From: Burkholderiales bacterium | GTDB lineage: Bacteria > Pseudomonadota > Gammaproteobacteria > Burkholderiales > Methylophilaceae | Assembly: GCA_030827595.1 (NCBI GenBank) | Contig: JAURED010000007.1 | Location: forward strand, 1-33,871 | DNA length: 33,871 bases | Direction of reading: 5' to 3' | Part shown: positions 8,636-18,600 of the stretch, piece by piece | Layout: the number at the start of each line of letters is the position of its first letter | How positions within the stretch are numbered: the first letter of the stretch is position 1 | Notes under the pieces: generated by a model | Told to the model about the DNA's origin: nothing | The model's database searches: none | The model's input: the letters and a program-made list of their open reading frames with translations, nothing else | Position numbers and translations under genes: made by a program

Positions 8636-9639
8636 GTGAATTTTTTCTGATTATTAAAGCTTAGCAGTTTAGCAGTAATGTCTACAATTGGAATAACCCT
8701 TTCATATGCCATCCGCGTCGGACCGATTACACCTAATGAGCCAATAACCTCGCCATCAACCTCATAAGGTGAAGTGATAATGCTACATTCATCAAGACCA
8801 TGGTAGCCAGACTCCTCACCAATAAATATTTGTACACCGGAGGAGCTTTGGCTTTTTTCCAGCAGGGCCATGAGAGCATTTTTTTTGTCAAAAAGATTAA
8901 TAATTTTTTTTAAACCGACAAGATCTTTCGTTAATTCTTCATTATCAATTAGGTTTTCTTTTCCGCTGATGAAAATATTTTCATTGGATTCAAGATTAGA
9001 AGTATCCATTGCCGATTGCATTAAATCGAACATTCTTTTCTTGGTATCGATAATTTCATTATTAATTTTTTGATGTGCCTCTTCTATGGTTAATCCAGAA
9101 TAGTTATTGGTGAAGTAATTAGAAAATTCAATCAATTCACTTTCGGAGTACTCTTTTTCAGCATTTAAAATCTTATTCATCACTTGGCCGTCACTCGTTA
9201 CTAATATGGCCAATACTTTATCTTTAGAAAGATTTATAAATTCGATGTGTTTAAAAGTAGTTTTTTTTATTTTAGGGATGAGTATTAATCCTGCATGATG
9301 GGTAAGGTTAGAGAGTGTATCGGCTATAGTATTAGTCAAGCTGGACGATGAGTTTATTTTTCCAGAAATCATATTTACTTCGTCTTCGGATGGGTTTTTA
9401 AAAACTAATAATGAGTCAACAAAATATCGGTAACCTTTTTTGGTAGGGACCCGACCTGAGGATGTGTGAAGACTAGAAATAAACCCCTGGTCTTCAAGAT
9501 TTTTCATAATATTTCTGATGCTTGCAGGACTTAAATCTACATTTGCATGTGCGGATAAGGTTTTTGAGCCGACAGGTGCCCCATCGCTAATATGCTGATC
9601 AATTAAAACTTTTAAAAGTTGTTGTGATCTTTTATCCAT
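8632..9639 (-). CDS. hrcA: Heat-inducible transcription repressor HrcA
   Basis: Repressor of chaperone operons that normally binds CIRCE inverted repeats and needs GroEL for activity. It has 335 residues. The N-terminal winged helix (about 1-75) contains 'DGAPVGSKTLS', 'LSPASIRNIMKNLEDQGFI' and 'HTSSGRVPTKKGYRYFVDSL'; the C-terminal part ends with 'ITSPYEVDGEVIGSLGVIGPTRMAYERVIPIVD', both diagnostic of HrcA. The ATG at 9639 has no clear Shine-Dalgarno. hrcA is the first gene of the leftward six-gene chain and diverges from nadK across a 93-bp gap. I found no CIRCE-like repeat in that gap, so autoregulation is not supported, and no chaperone gene is in the window. Confidence 0.94.
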   Translation of the reverse strand: MDKRSQQLLKVLIDQHISDGAPVGSKTLSAHANVDLSPASIRNIMKNLEDQGFISSLHTSSGRVPTKKGYRYFVDSLLVFKNPSEDEVNMISGKINSSSSLTNTIADTLSNLTHHAGLILIPKIKKTTFKHIEFINLSKDKVLAILVTSDGQVMNKILNAEKEYSESELIEFSNYFTNNYSGLTIEEAHQKINNEIIDTKKRMFDLMQSAMDTSNLESNENIFISGKENLIDNEELTKDLVGLKKIINLFDKKNALMALLEKSQSSSGVQIFIGEESGYHGLDECSIITSPYEVDGEVIGSLGVIGPTRMAYERVIPIVDITAKLLSFNNQKKFT

Positions 9640-9732
9640 CTGCGTTTATGCATTTTTATGATTAGTAGTTATGATTTAAATAGATTAAAATTAATAACCT
9701 GATTATATCAATAATAACCGGATCATTTAATT

Positions 9733-10593
9733 ATGAGTTTTAAAAAAATTGCAATCATAGGTAAATATAATAACTTAAAAGAAGACCCAAATTTTTCAAG
9801 TAAATTACAAGCTCTAATTGAATTTATCGACTCAAAAAAAATTCAAGTTTTTATAGAAGAAAAAACTCAACAACAGTTCAAATTAAACTCTTATGATTCT
9901 GTCGCTTTATCTCAATGTAAAGATGTAGATCTAATCATTGTTTTAGGAGGTGATGGAACTATGTTGGGTGTTGGCAGAACCATCTCCCACATGGGTGTTC
10001 CAATGGTTGGAATCAATCAAGGAAGATTTGGTTTTTTAGCTGACATCAGTTTTGAGGCAATGGAAAAAGAGTTAACCTCGATTCTTGAGGGAAATTACGT
10101 TACAGACGAGCGTATGCTTCTCAGTGTCAAAGTTATGCGTGATGATAAATTAATTTATGAGTCATTGGCACTTAATGATATTGTTATTAAAAGCGGTTCC
10201 AGATTAATTGAACTGGAGCTGAGTGTAAGTCAAAAGCTATTACATAATCAAAGATCAGATGGAATTATTGTGGCCACACCGACTGGGACAACTGCATATG
10301 CACTCTCTGCTGGCGGTCCGATTTTACATCCTGATTTAGATGCTGTAGCCATTGTGCCTATAAGTCCTCATACCTTGAGTAATCGCCCTATTGCAATTAA
10401 TGCTGAGCAACCTATATCCGTTAAAATTATAGATATGGATGAGGGTTTCCTTAGCGTTGATGGACAGATCAAATTTCCTTTAGATTTGCGTGATCAAATT
10501 CACATTCAAAAATCTTCTAACCGTGTGTCTATTTTACATCCAAAAGATTATTGTTATTTTGAGATGTTAAGAAATAAATTAAATTGGGGTTAG
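9733..10593 (+). CDS. nadK: NAD kinase
   Basis: Cytoplasmic ATP/polyphosphate-dependent kinase converting NAD+ to NADP+. The 286-residue length matches proteobacterial NadK. The active-site GGDGT lies at residues 72-76 (VLGGDGTMLGV), followed by 'GINQGRFGFLAD' (93-104) and the NAD-binding loop 'SDGIIVATPTGTTAYALSAGG' region at 175-195. Start ATG at 9733 is preceded by a weak CGGA. recN begins 3 bp after its stop, the common nadK-recN pairing, and hrcA diverges upstream. Confidence 0.96.
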   Translation: MSFKKIAIIGKYNNLKEDPNFSSKLQALIEFIDSKKIQVFIEEKTQQQFKLNSYDSVALSQCKDVDLIIVLGGDGTMLGVGRTISHMGVPMVGINQGRFGFLADISFEAMEKELTSILEGNYVTDERMLLSVKVMRDDKLIYESLALNDIVIKSGSRLIELELSVSQKLLHNQRSDGIIVATPTGTTAYALSAGGPILHPDLDAVAIVPISPHTLSNRPIAINAEQPISVKIIDMDEGFLSVDGQIKFPLDLRDQIHIQKSSNRVSILHPKDYCYFEMLRNKLNWG

Positions 10594-10596
10594 AGA

Positions 10597-12243
10597 ATGT
10601 TGGTAAGTTTAAATATTCGTGATTATGTAATTGTTGATCAACTAGAGCTTAGCTTTAGTCATGGATTTACAGCCTTAACTGGTGAGACAGGGGCAGGAAA
10701 ATCGATTTTAATTGATGCATTATCATTATCGCTGGGTTCCAGAAGTGAGAGTGGTTTAACTCGAAAAGGAAGTGAAAAGTCAGAAATTATCTCTGAATTC
10801 GATATATCTAAAAATTCAATTGTAATAGATTGGTTAAAAAATAATGATCTTTTTGAGGATGAATCTCTTTTATTAAGAAGAATTATTTTTCCTGATGGGC
10901 GATCGAAGGGCTTTATTAACTCTGTTCCTTGTCCGATATCTAAATTAAAAGAGGTTGGTGAGCTATTAATCGATATCTACAGCCAGAACTCTTTTCATTC
11001 GCTGATACAACCAACAACACAATTAAATATTTTAGATCATTATGCACAAGCTACTGAGCTGGTTAATAAAACTCAAGATCTATATGCTGAATGGAAAGTA
11101 TTGAAAAAAAAGAAAGATGAGTTTGAAAAAAACAAATTACATATTGAACAAGAATTTGAAGATTTAAAGCTGCTCATAAAAGATTATGAACAGCTAAATT
11201 TTAGTTTTTTAAGTTGGGAATCCATTCAAGAAGAACATAAAAAATTGACCAATGCGAAAGAATTAATCACCACAATTCAAAAATGTAATAACCTTATTTC
11301 CGCGGATGATGTCTCCATTAATAAACTTCTTAAGGAAATTAGTAGAGATTTAACTGCTGCCTATCACCTCGATAAAGGTTTAAAAAATGATTCTGCATTA
11401 TTAGAGGATATTTTGATTCAGATCAATGAACTTGAAAGAAACCTCAATCATTACTTAAGTCAATTTAGTGATGATGAAGGCAGAGTAATTGAATTGGAAA
11501 CTTACATTCAAAGTGTATTTGATTTTTCTAGAAAATATTCTATTCAGCCTGAAAGCTTTGAATCCAAATATAAATTATGGCAAGAAAGGTTTAATGAATT
11601 GAATAATGCCTTCGAGGACAATCAGTTTGATCTTCAAGAAAAATTAGCTTTTCAAAATTACTTTGAATGTGCATCACAATTATCTGAGCAAAGAAAAGAC
11701 AAGGCAAAAGTATTAGCAGATAAAATCACATCATTTTTAAATCAATTATCTTTTAGTAACGCTGAATTCAAAATTGATATGAGTCAAGTTGAACCTCAAT
11801 TGAGTGGAATTGATCAAGTTGTTTTTCAAATAAGAACCTTTAAGGGGGCGGATTTGGCTCCCATATCAAAAGTTGCATCTGGCGGTGAATTATCCCGTAT
11901 CAGTCTTGCCATTAGGGTTGCCTCTGCAGAGAACACAAATATACCAGTAATGATTTTTGATGAAGTGGATGTTGGTATTGGCGGAGGTGTAGCCGAGATT
12001 GTTGGAAAATTATTAAAGCAACTCGGTAGTTTTTATCAAGTATTTTCAATCACTCATCTTGCCCAAGTCGCTTCAAAAGCAGATCATCACTTTAAAGTTT
12101 ATAAGGATGAAAAAGAAGAATCAGTTATCTCAAAAATTGATCTCTTGAGCGATGAAGATCGGATTCAGGAAACGGCTCGGATGCTTGGCGGTATTGAGAT
12201 TACGGCCACAACTTTGGAGCATGCTAAGGAAATGTTGCATTGA
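10597..12243 (+). CDS. recN: DNA repair protein RecN
   Basis: SMC-like ATPase acting early in recombinational repair of double-strand breaks. It has 548 residues. The Walker A motif GETGAGKS is at 29-36; a long Lys/Glu/Leu-rich coiled-coil region fills the middle (about 150-390); the ABC signature SGGELSRI is at 428-435; and the Walker B/D-loop 'MIFDEVDVGIGGG' is near 452-464, followed by 'SITHLAQVASKADHHF'. It is translated right after nadK, and the ATG follows a GAGA. No LexA-type operator could be recognised upstream, since the gene has no promoter gap of its own. Its stop lies 1 bp from the convergent fur stop. Confidence 0.96.
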   Translation: MLVSLNIRDYVIVDQLELSFSHGFTALTGETGAGKSILIDALSLSLGSRSESGLTRKGSEKSEIISEFDISKNSIVIDWLKNNDLFEDESLLLRRIIFPDGRSKGFINSVPCPISKLKEVGELLIDIYSQNSFHSLIQPTTQLNILDHYAQATELVNKTQDLYAEWKVLKKKKDEFEKNKLHIEQEFEDLKLLIKDYEQLNFSFLSWESIQEEHKKLTNAKELITTIQKCNNLISADDVSINKLLKEISRDLTAAYHLDKGLKNDSALLEDILIQINELERNLNHYLSQFSDDEGRVIELETYIQSVFDFSRKYSIQPESFESKYKLWQERFNELNNAFEDNQFDLQEKLAFQNYFECASQLSEQRKDKAKVLADKITSFLNQLSFSNAEFKIDMSQVEPQLSGIDQVVFQIRTFKGADLAPISKVASGGELSRISLAIRVASAENTNIPVMIFDEVDVGIGGGVAEIVGKLLKQLGSFYQVFSITHLAQVASKADHHFKVYKDEKEESVISKIDLLSDEDRIQETARMLGGIEITATTLEHAKEMLH

Positions 12244-12244
12244 G

Positions 12245-12676
12245 TTATTTATTTTTTTTATGTGGGCAGGGCTTCTTCGTACAATCACCATAAAGATACA
12301 AAGAATGGTCAATAATATTAAAACCATTTTCTTCGGCTATGACTTTTTGTCTCTTTTCGATTTCGCTATCAACAAATTCCTCAACGTATCCACATTGAAG
12401 GCAAACAATATGATCATGATGAGATTCCTCATTTAACTCGTAAACTGCCTTGCCACTTTCGAAATGATGTTTTAATAAAAGTCCAGCTTGTTCAAACTGA
12501 GTGAGCACTCTATAAATGGTTGCTAGTCCAATATCTTCACCATTATTAATCATGATTTTATATATCTCTTCAGCAGATAAATGTTTTTCTCTATTGCTTT
12601 CAAAGATGTTTAAAACTCTAAGACGGGGTATGGTAGCTTTTAATCCAGTTTTCTTAAAATCAACATGATCTTCCAT
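12245..12676 (-). CDS. fur: Ferric uptake regulator
   Basis: Fe2+-dependent dimeric repressor of iron-uptake genes. I place the start at 12676 (143 residues) rather than the upstream in-frame ATG at 12691: the inner ATG has TGGAAAAAAT just ahead of it as a ribosome site, the outer one has none, and MEDHVDFKKTGLK lines up with typical Fur N-termini. The winged helix has 'TIPRLRVLNIF' and 'IGLATIYRVLTQFEQAGL'. Metal sites are the HHDH run, CLQC, and CTKKPC near the C-terminus. The gene is convergent with recN and divergent from bamE. I saw no convincing Fur box in the bamE gap. Confidence 0.95.
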   Translation of the reverse strand: MEDHVDFKKTGLKATIPRLRVLNIFESNREKHLSAEEIYKIMINNGEDIGLATIYRVLTQFEQAGLLLKHHFESGKAVYELNEESHHDHIVCLQCGYVEEFVDSEIEKRQKVIAEENGFNIIDHSLYLYGDCTKKPCPHKKNK

Positions 12677-12764
12677 ATTTTTTCCAGTCATTGAATTAAT
12701 TTATTTATCATCATGGTATATTATTCAACTCTATTATTCAAAGAAATATTTAAACTTTCAATTA

Positions 12765-13622
12765 ATGCGAACAAAAACCTTTTTTCTTATTTTACTCTCT
12801 TTGTTGCTTTCCTCTTGCTCTGTAAAAAACCCTGTAGATTATTTTGAAGCAAAAATTTATAAACTTGATGTGCAGCAAGGCAATATCATTACCGCTGAAA
12901 TGCTTATGGGTTTAAAGCCAGGGATGACTAGGGCTCAAGTTCGCTATGTTCTTGGAACGCCTTTAATTCAAGATTCCTTTCATAAAAATCGTTGGGATTA
13001 TATATATAAGATGATAAAAGACGATCAGCTCATAGAGGAGAGACATCTGGTGGTAAAGTTTGAAGATGATGAATTGGTTGATATCAAAGGTGATCTAATA
13101 AACAAAGAGGATGTCATGATTGGTGCTCAAACTGAAAAGCAATCAAAAGTGATTACCCTCACCAAAGAAGATTATGAGGAACAAAAAAAGGATAAAAAAT
13201 CCATACTCAGTCGTTTAAAGTTTTGGGATAGCGATGAATCTGTAAAAGAAAATTCGCAAACAATCAAAATTTCTAAAGAGGACTATGAGGACCAGGAAAA
13301 AGATCAGTCGCTGTTGAGTCGTTTAAAGTTTTGGGATGATGATCCTGAACCAAGTGTTAATGATATTAAAATTGAGACCTCATCAGAAAACAATGAAGTA
13401 AAAGAAGCAGTGAAACATATAGAGGCTTCTGAAGTTACAGAAAAAGATATACCGAGTGAGAGTGTTGAAGGCGATATTAAAACAAAGACAGTTGAGAAGG
13501 AATATAAAATTGACGACGAGCAGTCGGTTAGTCAAAGTGTGAAGGAGGATATTATTAAGTCTTTACCGGATGAATCCGATCCTGCATATTTTGAGTTACT
13601 ATTAGAGAAAATTGGATTTTAG
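12765..13622 (+). CDS. bamE: BamE-like outer-membrane assembly lipoprotein with long repeat-bearing C-terminal tail
   Basis: Lipoprotein subunit of the BAM complex that inserts outer-membrane beta-barrels. The lipobox LSSC puts the lipidated cysteine at residue 18. The BamE/SmpA domain covers about 25-110 with 'DVQQGNIITAEMLMGLKPGM' style signature, 'TRAQVRYVLGTPL' and 'RWDYIYK'. BamE is normally about 110-180 residues; this protein has 285. The extra 170 residues are acidic, Lys/Glu/Ser-rich and contain two copies of a K-E-D-Y...LSRLKFWD unit (residues 131-157 and 167-193), then a probably disordered stretch and a terminal 'PAYFELLLEKIGF'. The fur-bamE divergent arrangement and the following dapB are consistent with betaproteobacterial gene order. 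The tail's function is unknown. Confidence 0.88.
   Translation: MRTKTFFLILLSLLLSSCSVKNPVDYFEAKIYKLDVQQGNIITAEMLMGLKPGMTRAQVRYVLGTPLIQDSFHKNRWDYIYKMIKDDQLIEERHLVVKFEDDELVDIKGDLINKEDVMIGAQTEKQSKVITLTKEDYEEQKKDKKSILSRLKFWDSDESVKENSQTIKISKEDYEDQEKDQSLLSRLKFWDDDPEPSVNDIKIETSSENNEVKEAVKHIEASEVTEKDIPSESVEGDIKTKTVEKEYKIDDEQSVSQSVKEDIIKSLPDESDPAYFELLLEKIGF
13155..13343 (+). repeat. Two-copy in-gene repeat in the bamE tail
   Basis: Two imperfect direct copies of about 27 codons, offset by 36-37 codons. Copy 1 (13155-13235) encodes TLTKEDYEEQ...ILSRLKFWDSD and copy 2 (13263-13343) encodes IKISKEDYEDQ...LLSRLKFWDDD. DNA identity is highest over the tract GTCGTTTAAAGTTTTGGGAT, present in both. This looks like an internal duplication of a short motif. 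Confidence 0.85.
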
Positions 13623-13624
13623 TT

Positions 13625-14428
13625 ATGGATAAATTAAAAATTATTATTTTGGGTGCGACCGGAAAAATGGGTCAAACTTTAATAAAACAGTTAGTTTCTG
13701 ATGAATCTTTCGAGTTAGTGGGTGCTCATGAAATAAAAAATTGTTCTCATCTTGGAAAAGATGCGGGCTATTTTATTGGAATTGAAACGGGTATTTTAAT
13801 AAGCAATGACTTAACGGATAACTTTCATCTTGCTGATGTCATCATAGATTTTACTCGACCTGAAGCCACAATGAATATGCTTAATTTTGCTGTTCAACAT
13901 AAAATTGCCTATGTGGTAGGAACTACAGGGTTTAATAAGGATGAGATCACTCAAATTCAATCTGCAAGTAAAAATATTCCAATTTGTATGGCACCCAACA
14001 TGAGTGTGGGAATTAATGTTCTCATATCGTTAGTGGAAAAAGCAGCAAAATTTTTACCAGATTATGATTTTGAAATTATTGAATCTCACCACAAACATAA
14101 AGTTGACTCACCCTCAGGGACAGCGCTCAGATTGGGGCAGGCAGCTGCAGAAGGATTAAATATATCTTTAGTTGACCATGCAGTTTATACCCGCCATGGC
14201 CGTGATGAGCAACGTGGAAAAAATGAAATTGGGTTTTCAACCATTCGCGCAGGCGATATTGTTGGTGAGCACACGGTCATGATAGCCGGTGATGGCGAAA
14301 GAATTGAATTAACCCATAAAGCAACCAATCGAGGTAATTTTGCTGCTGGCGCTTTAAAAGCTGCTACTTTTCTAGCAAACAAAACATCTGGAATTTTTGA
14401 TATGCAAGATGTTTTGGGCTTAAAGTAG
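13625..14428 (+). CDS. dapB: 4-hydroxy-tetrahydrodipicolinate reductase
   Basis: NAD(P)H-dependent reductase of the diaminopimelate/lysine pathway. The 267-residue length fits the family. The N-terminal Rossmann loop is GATGKMG (10-16). The substrate-binding domain has the DapB signature 'EIIESHHKHKVDSPSGTA' (150-167), with catalytic His155/His156, Lys159 and the SGTA loop. 'VVGTTGF' at 97-103 is the conserved hinge. Its ATG comes 2 bp after the bamE stop, so the two are probably co-transcribed. A separate promoter follows for carAB. Confidence 0.96.
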   Translation: MDKLKIIILGATGKMGQTLIKQLVSDESFELVGAHEIKNCSHLGKDAGYFIGIETGILISNDLTDNFHLADVIIDFTRPEATMNMLNFAVQHKIAYVVGTTGFNKDEITQIQSASKNIPICMAPNMSVGINVLISLVEKAAKFLPDYDFEIIESHHKHKVDSPSGTALRLGQAAAEGLNISLVDHAVYTRHGRDEQRGKNEIGFSTIRAGDIVGEHTVMIAGDGERIELTHKATNRGNFAAGALKAATFLANKTSGIFDMQDVLGLK

Positions 14429-14449
14429 TTAAATTTTTAAACTAAGACG

Positions 14450-14478
14450 TTGAATGGTTACCTAATTTCTACTATAAT
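14450..14478 (+). promoter_or_regulatory. Sigma70-type promoter for carAB
   Basis: TTGAAT at 14450-14455, a 17-bp spacer, and a perfect TATAAT at 14473-14478. It sits 64 bp before the carA start in the only sizeable gap between dapB and carA. Transcription would begin near 14485, giving a leader of about 57 nt. This is the best-matching promoter seen in the window. Confidence 0.75.
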
Positions 14479-14507
14479 TCAGTAGTTTGAAAGACAGCAT
14501 TCTTTTA

Positions 14508-14539
14508 AACACCCCTTCGATCAAACTAACAGGAGTGTT
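14508..14539 (+). promoter_or_regulatory. Leader hairpin covering the carA ribosome binding site
   Basis: AACACCCC at 14508-14515 can pair with GGAGTGTT at 14532-14539 (7 of 8 pairs, one C/A mismatch) around a 16-nt loop. The 3' arm contains most of the Shine-Dalgarno AGGAG (14531-14535), so folding would hide it. There is no U-tract, so it is not an intrinsic terminator. A role in translational control is inference. Confidence 0.45.
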
Positions 14540-14541
14540 CA

Positions 14542-15675
14542 TTGTCGGAAACAACGCCGGCCTTTCTAATCTTAAAAGATGGAACTCAGTTCCAAGGCAA
14601 ATCAATTGGAGCAGATTCAAATTCAGTCGGTGAAGTAGTTTTTAATACATCCATTACGGGATATCAGGAAATACTGACGGACCCATCTTATGCAGAGCAA
14701 ATTGTCACATTAACTTATCCCCACATCGGAAATACAGGCACAAATTTAGAAGATTTTGAAAGTGCAAAAGTTTTTTGTAAAGGTTTAATTATTCATGATG
14801 AATCCCTTATCAGCTCAAACTTTAGAAACAAAACAGACCTGTCAAAATTTTTGAAAGATCAAGGTATTCCGGCCATAGCAGGAATTGATACCCGTCAATT
14901 AACAAGACATATAAGAAAATTTGGAGCTCAAGCAGGTGCCATCATTATCGGCAATGATTTTAAAGACGCACAGAAGCTCGTTGATAATTTCCCCGGTCTT
15001 TCTGGCATGGATTTAGCACAACAAGTAACAACCAAAAAAGCATATGACTTTCATGAGGGTGAATGGGAGCTTGGATCAGGGTTCGTTAGTGGGAGCAATA
15101 AAAAGCACAAAGTGGTGGCCTATGACTTTGGAGTGAAAAAAAATATTTTAAGAATGCTGGTGGCGAGAGGTGCCGACTTAACTGTTGTTCCAGCGAAAAC
15201 AAGCCCTGAAGATATTTTAAAATTAAAACCTGATGGAATTTTCTTATCCAATGGTCCAGGTGATCCTGAGCCATGTGATTACGCAATCAAAAGCATAAAG
15301 TATTTTATCGAAAAGCAAATGCCAATTTTTGGAATATGTTTAGGACATCAGTTGCTAGCTCTTGCATTGGGAGCCAAAACTAAAAAAATGAAATTTGGTC
15401 ATCACGGAGCGAATCATCCGGTCCAGGATCTATTCTCTAAAAGAGTTTTTATTACCAGCCAAAATCATGGTTTTACAGTCGATGACAATTCATTAAATGA
15501 CAATATTGTAATTACCCACAAATCTCTTTTTGATCAAACCATTCAAGGTATAGAAACCAGGAATAAACTTGCTTTTAGTTTTCAAGGACACCCTGAGGCA
15601 AGTCCAGGACCAACTGAAATGGCTTATTTATTTGATCAATTTTTTTCAATAATGCAAAAATCTGAGGAACATTAA
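14542..15675 (+). CDS. carA: Carbamoyl-phosphate synthase, small (glutaminase) subunit
   Basis: Hydrolyses glutamine and passes ammonia to CarB for carbamoyl phosphate synthesis, feeding arginine and pyrimidine pathways. It has 377 residues. The class I amidotransferase triad is Cys266 in [15 protein letters not shown], with His350 and Glu352 in GHPEASPGP. The N-terminal CarA domain has '[18 protein letters not shown]'. The start is TTG at 14542, chosen because a good AGGAG lies 6 bp upstream and no in-frame ATG fits; the N-terminus then matches the family. It directly abuts carB, which has no gap at all. Confidence 0.96.
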   Translation: MSETTPAFLILKDGTQFQGKSIGADSNSVGEVVFNTSITGYQEILTDPSYAEQIVTLTYPHIGNTGTNLEDFESAKVFCKGLIIHDESLISSNFRNKTDLSKFLKDQGIPAIAGIDTRQLTRHIRKFGAQAGAIIIGNDFKDAQKLVDNFPGLSGMDLAQQVTTKKAYDFHEGEWELGSGFVSGSNKKHKVVAYDFGVKKNILRMLVARGADLTVVPAKTSPEDILKLKPDGIFLSNGPGDPEPCDYAIKSIKYFIEKQMPIFGICLGHQLLALALGAKTKKMKFGHHGANHPVQDLFSKRVFITSQNHGFTVDDNSLNDNIVITHKSLFDQTIQGIETRNKLAFSFQGHPEASPGPTEMAYLFDQFFSIMQKSEEH

Positions 15676-18600
15676 TTGCCAAAAAGGAGTGACATAAAAT
15701 CTATTTTGATCATTGGGGCTGGTCCAATCGTGATTGGTCAAGCCTGTGAATTTGATTATTCAGGAGCACAGGCCTGTAAAGCGCTTCGCGAGGAGGGTTA
15801 TCGAGTCATCTTAGTAAATTCCAACCCCGCCACGATCATGACTGATCCTAATATGGCAGATGCAACTTATATCGAACCTATTCAATGGGAAATTGTTGAA
15901 AAGATAATTGCAAAAGAAACTCCAGATGCACTATTACCGACCATGGGAGGACAAACTGCTTTAAATTGTGCACTTGATCTTGATCGTCATGGAGTATTAG
16001 AAAAATACAATGTTGAATTAATTGGAGCCTCAAAGCAGGCTATTGATAAGGCGGAGGATCGTCAATTGTTTAAAGAGGCGATGAGTCGAATTGGTCTTGC
16101 TTCAGCTCGTTCCGCTATTGCCCATAGTTTAGAGGAAGCTCAGCAAGTCCAAGCCTCAATTGGATATCCTGCAATTATTCGACCTTCATTTACCATGGGG
16201 GGAAGTGGCGGCGGTATTGCATACAACCAAGAGGAATTTATTGAGATTTGTGAGCGGGGTTTGGATGCGTCTCCAACCAATGAGCTTCTGATCGAGGAGT
16301 CGCTCTTGGGATGGAAAGAGTATGAGATGGAAGTGGTGAGAGATAGAAATGACAACTGCATTATTATCTGCTCCATTGAAAATCTTGATCCAATGGGAGT
16401 GCATACCGGTGATTCAATTACGGTAGCTCCTGCACAAACCTTAACAGATAAAGAATATCAAATTATGAGGTCAGCCTCGATTGCTGTGCTCAGAGAAATT
16501 GGGGTTGACACAGGTGGTTCAAATGTTCAGTTTGCGATTAATCCCTTGGACGGTCGCATGGTGGTTATTGAAATGAACCCTCGAGTGTCGCGCTCATCTG
16601 CTCTTGCCTCCAAAGCAACAGGTTTTCCAATTGCAAAAATTGCGGCTAAGTTAGCCGTGGGCTTTACCCTAGATGAGTTGAAAAATGACATTACTGGAGG
16701 ACAAACTCCGGCTTCATTTGAGCCATCCATTGATTATGTGGTAACAAAAATTCCAAGATTTGCTTTTGAGAAGTTCCCCAAAGCGGATAGTCATTTAACC
16801 ACTCAAATGAAATCTGTTGGTGAAGTGATGGCGATTGGTAGAACTTTCCAAGAATCATTTCAAAAAGCCTTACGCGGTCTTGAAACCGGGGTAAATGGAT
16901 TATCGACAAAAACAAAAGATATAGATTTAATCATTAATCAATTGAGACAACCAGGCCCTGAACGCATTTGGTTTTTGGCAGACGGTTTTCGTTTAGGTAT
17001 GTCCCTGGATGACATCCATCAAGAGTCAAAAATTGACCCTTGGTTTTTAATTCAAATTCAAGAGTTAATTCAATTAGAAAATCAAATATCTTCATATAAG
17101 TTGAATGATTTAGATGCTGCAATTCTTTTGAAATATAAGAAAAAGGGATTTTCAGATGAGCGTCTGGCAGAACTAATGGGCGTCACCCAGAAACAGATAA
17201 GAGATCTTAGAAATCAATTCAAAGTAAAACCAGTTTACAAAAGAGTAGATACCTGCGCTGCTGAGTTTGAAACATCCACAGCATATATGTATTCCAGTTA
17301 TGACCAAGAATGTGAAGCGCTTCCAACAAACAATCAAAAAATAATGATTTTGGGAGGTGGGCCAAACCGTATCGGACAAGGTATTGAATTTGATTATTGT
17401 TGCGTTCATGCAGCCTATGCTCTCAGAGAAGAGGGTTATGAAACCATCATGGTGAATTGTAATCCTGAAACCGTTTCAACAGATTATGACACCTCGGATA
17501 GGCTGTATTTTGAACCCGTTACTTTAGAAGATGTTTTAGAGATTGTGGATATTGAAAAACCTGATGGCGTTATTGTTCAGTATGGGGGACAAACGCCTCT
17601 AAAATTAGCCAAAGCATTAGAAGCTAACGGTGTAAAAATTATTGGCACCAGTCCTGAAGATATTGATGTTGCTGAAGATCGAGAAAGATTTCAAAAGGTT
17701 TTAATCGATCTCGGATTAAACCAACCACCGAACAGAACCGCAAGAACAGCCGATGAAGCAATTCAATTAGCAGCAGAAATAGGCTACCCCCTTGTTGTCA
17801 GACCGAGCTATGTTCTGGGTGGTAGGGCGATGGAAATTGTTCACGAAGAATCAGATTTGCAGAGATATATGACCGAGGCTGTCAAAGTATCGCATGAGTC
17901 GCCTGTCCTTCTGGATCGATTCTTAAATGATGCTCAAGAAATAGATGTGGATGCAATATCAGATGGAGAAAATGTTGTTGTGGGTGGAATTATGCAGCAC
18001 ATCGAACAAGCAGGCGTTCATTCTGGGGATTCTGCATGCTCATTACCTCCTTTTGATCTGTCAGAAAAAATACAACAAGAACTGATTAAGCAGACAAAGC
18101 TTCTGGCTCAAGCGTTAAAAGTTAATGGGTTAATGAATATTCAATTTGCTATTCAAGGAGAGGTCATTTATATCCTCGAGGTAAATCCGCGAGCATCACG
18201 CACTGTTCCTTTTGTTTCGAAAGCAATTGGTAAACCTCTTGCAATGATTGCGGCAAAAGTAATGGTTGGAAAATCTCTGAAAGATCAAAAATTTGTCAAA
18301 GAGATAGTTCCTAATTTTTACTCAGTTAAGGAAGCTGTTTTTCCATTCATTAAGTTTCCCGGAGTGGATACAATTTTGGGGCCTGAAATGAAATCAACAG
18401 GCGAGGTGATGGGATCAGGAAAAACTTTTGCTGAAGCATTCATCAAATCTCAGCTAGGAGCTGGAACAACATTGCCCTATAAGGGCAAGGCATTTTTGAG
18501 TGTTCGTAAGGAAGATCATGAAAGGATTATTGAGATTGCCCAAGCCCTGGCTAAGCTTGGTTTTGATCTGGTTGCCACCGATGGGACAGCAAGATCTATT

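Noticed and set aside
9640-9732. Search for a CIRCE operator in the hrcA-nadK gap
   Set aside because: No TTAGCACTC / GAGTGCTAA inverted repeat or close variant is present.
12152-12436. 94-codon frame bridging the recN and fur ends
   Set aside because: It is out of frame with recN and antisense to fur, both clearly real, and shows no family features.
12677-12691. Upstream ATG of fur at 12691
   Set aside because: No Shine-Dalgarno before it; the ATG at 12676 has TGGAAAAAAT upstream and fits Fur N-termini better. The five extra residues cannot be excluded.
12692-12764. Possible Fur box in the fur-bamE gap
   Set aside because: Only short partial matches such as GATGATAAAT occur; in AT-rich DNA this is not convincing.
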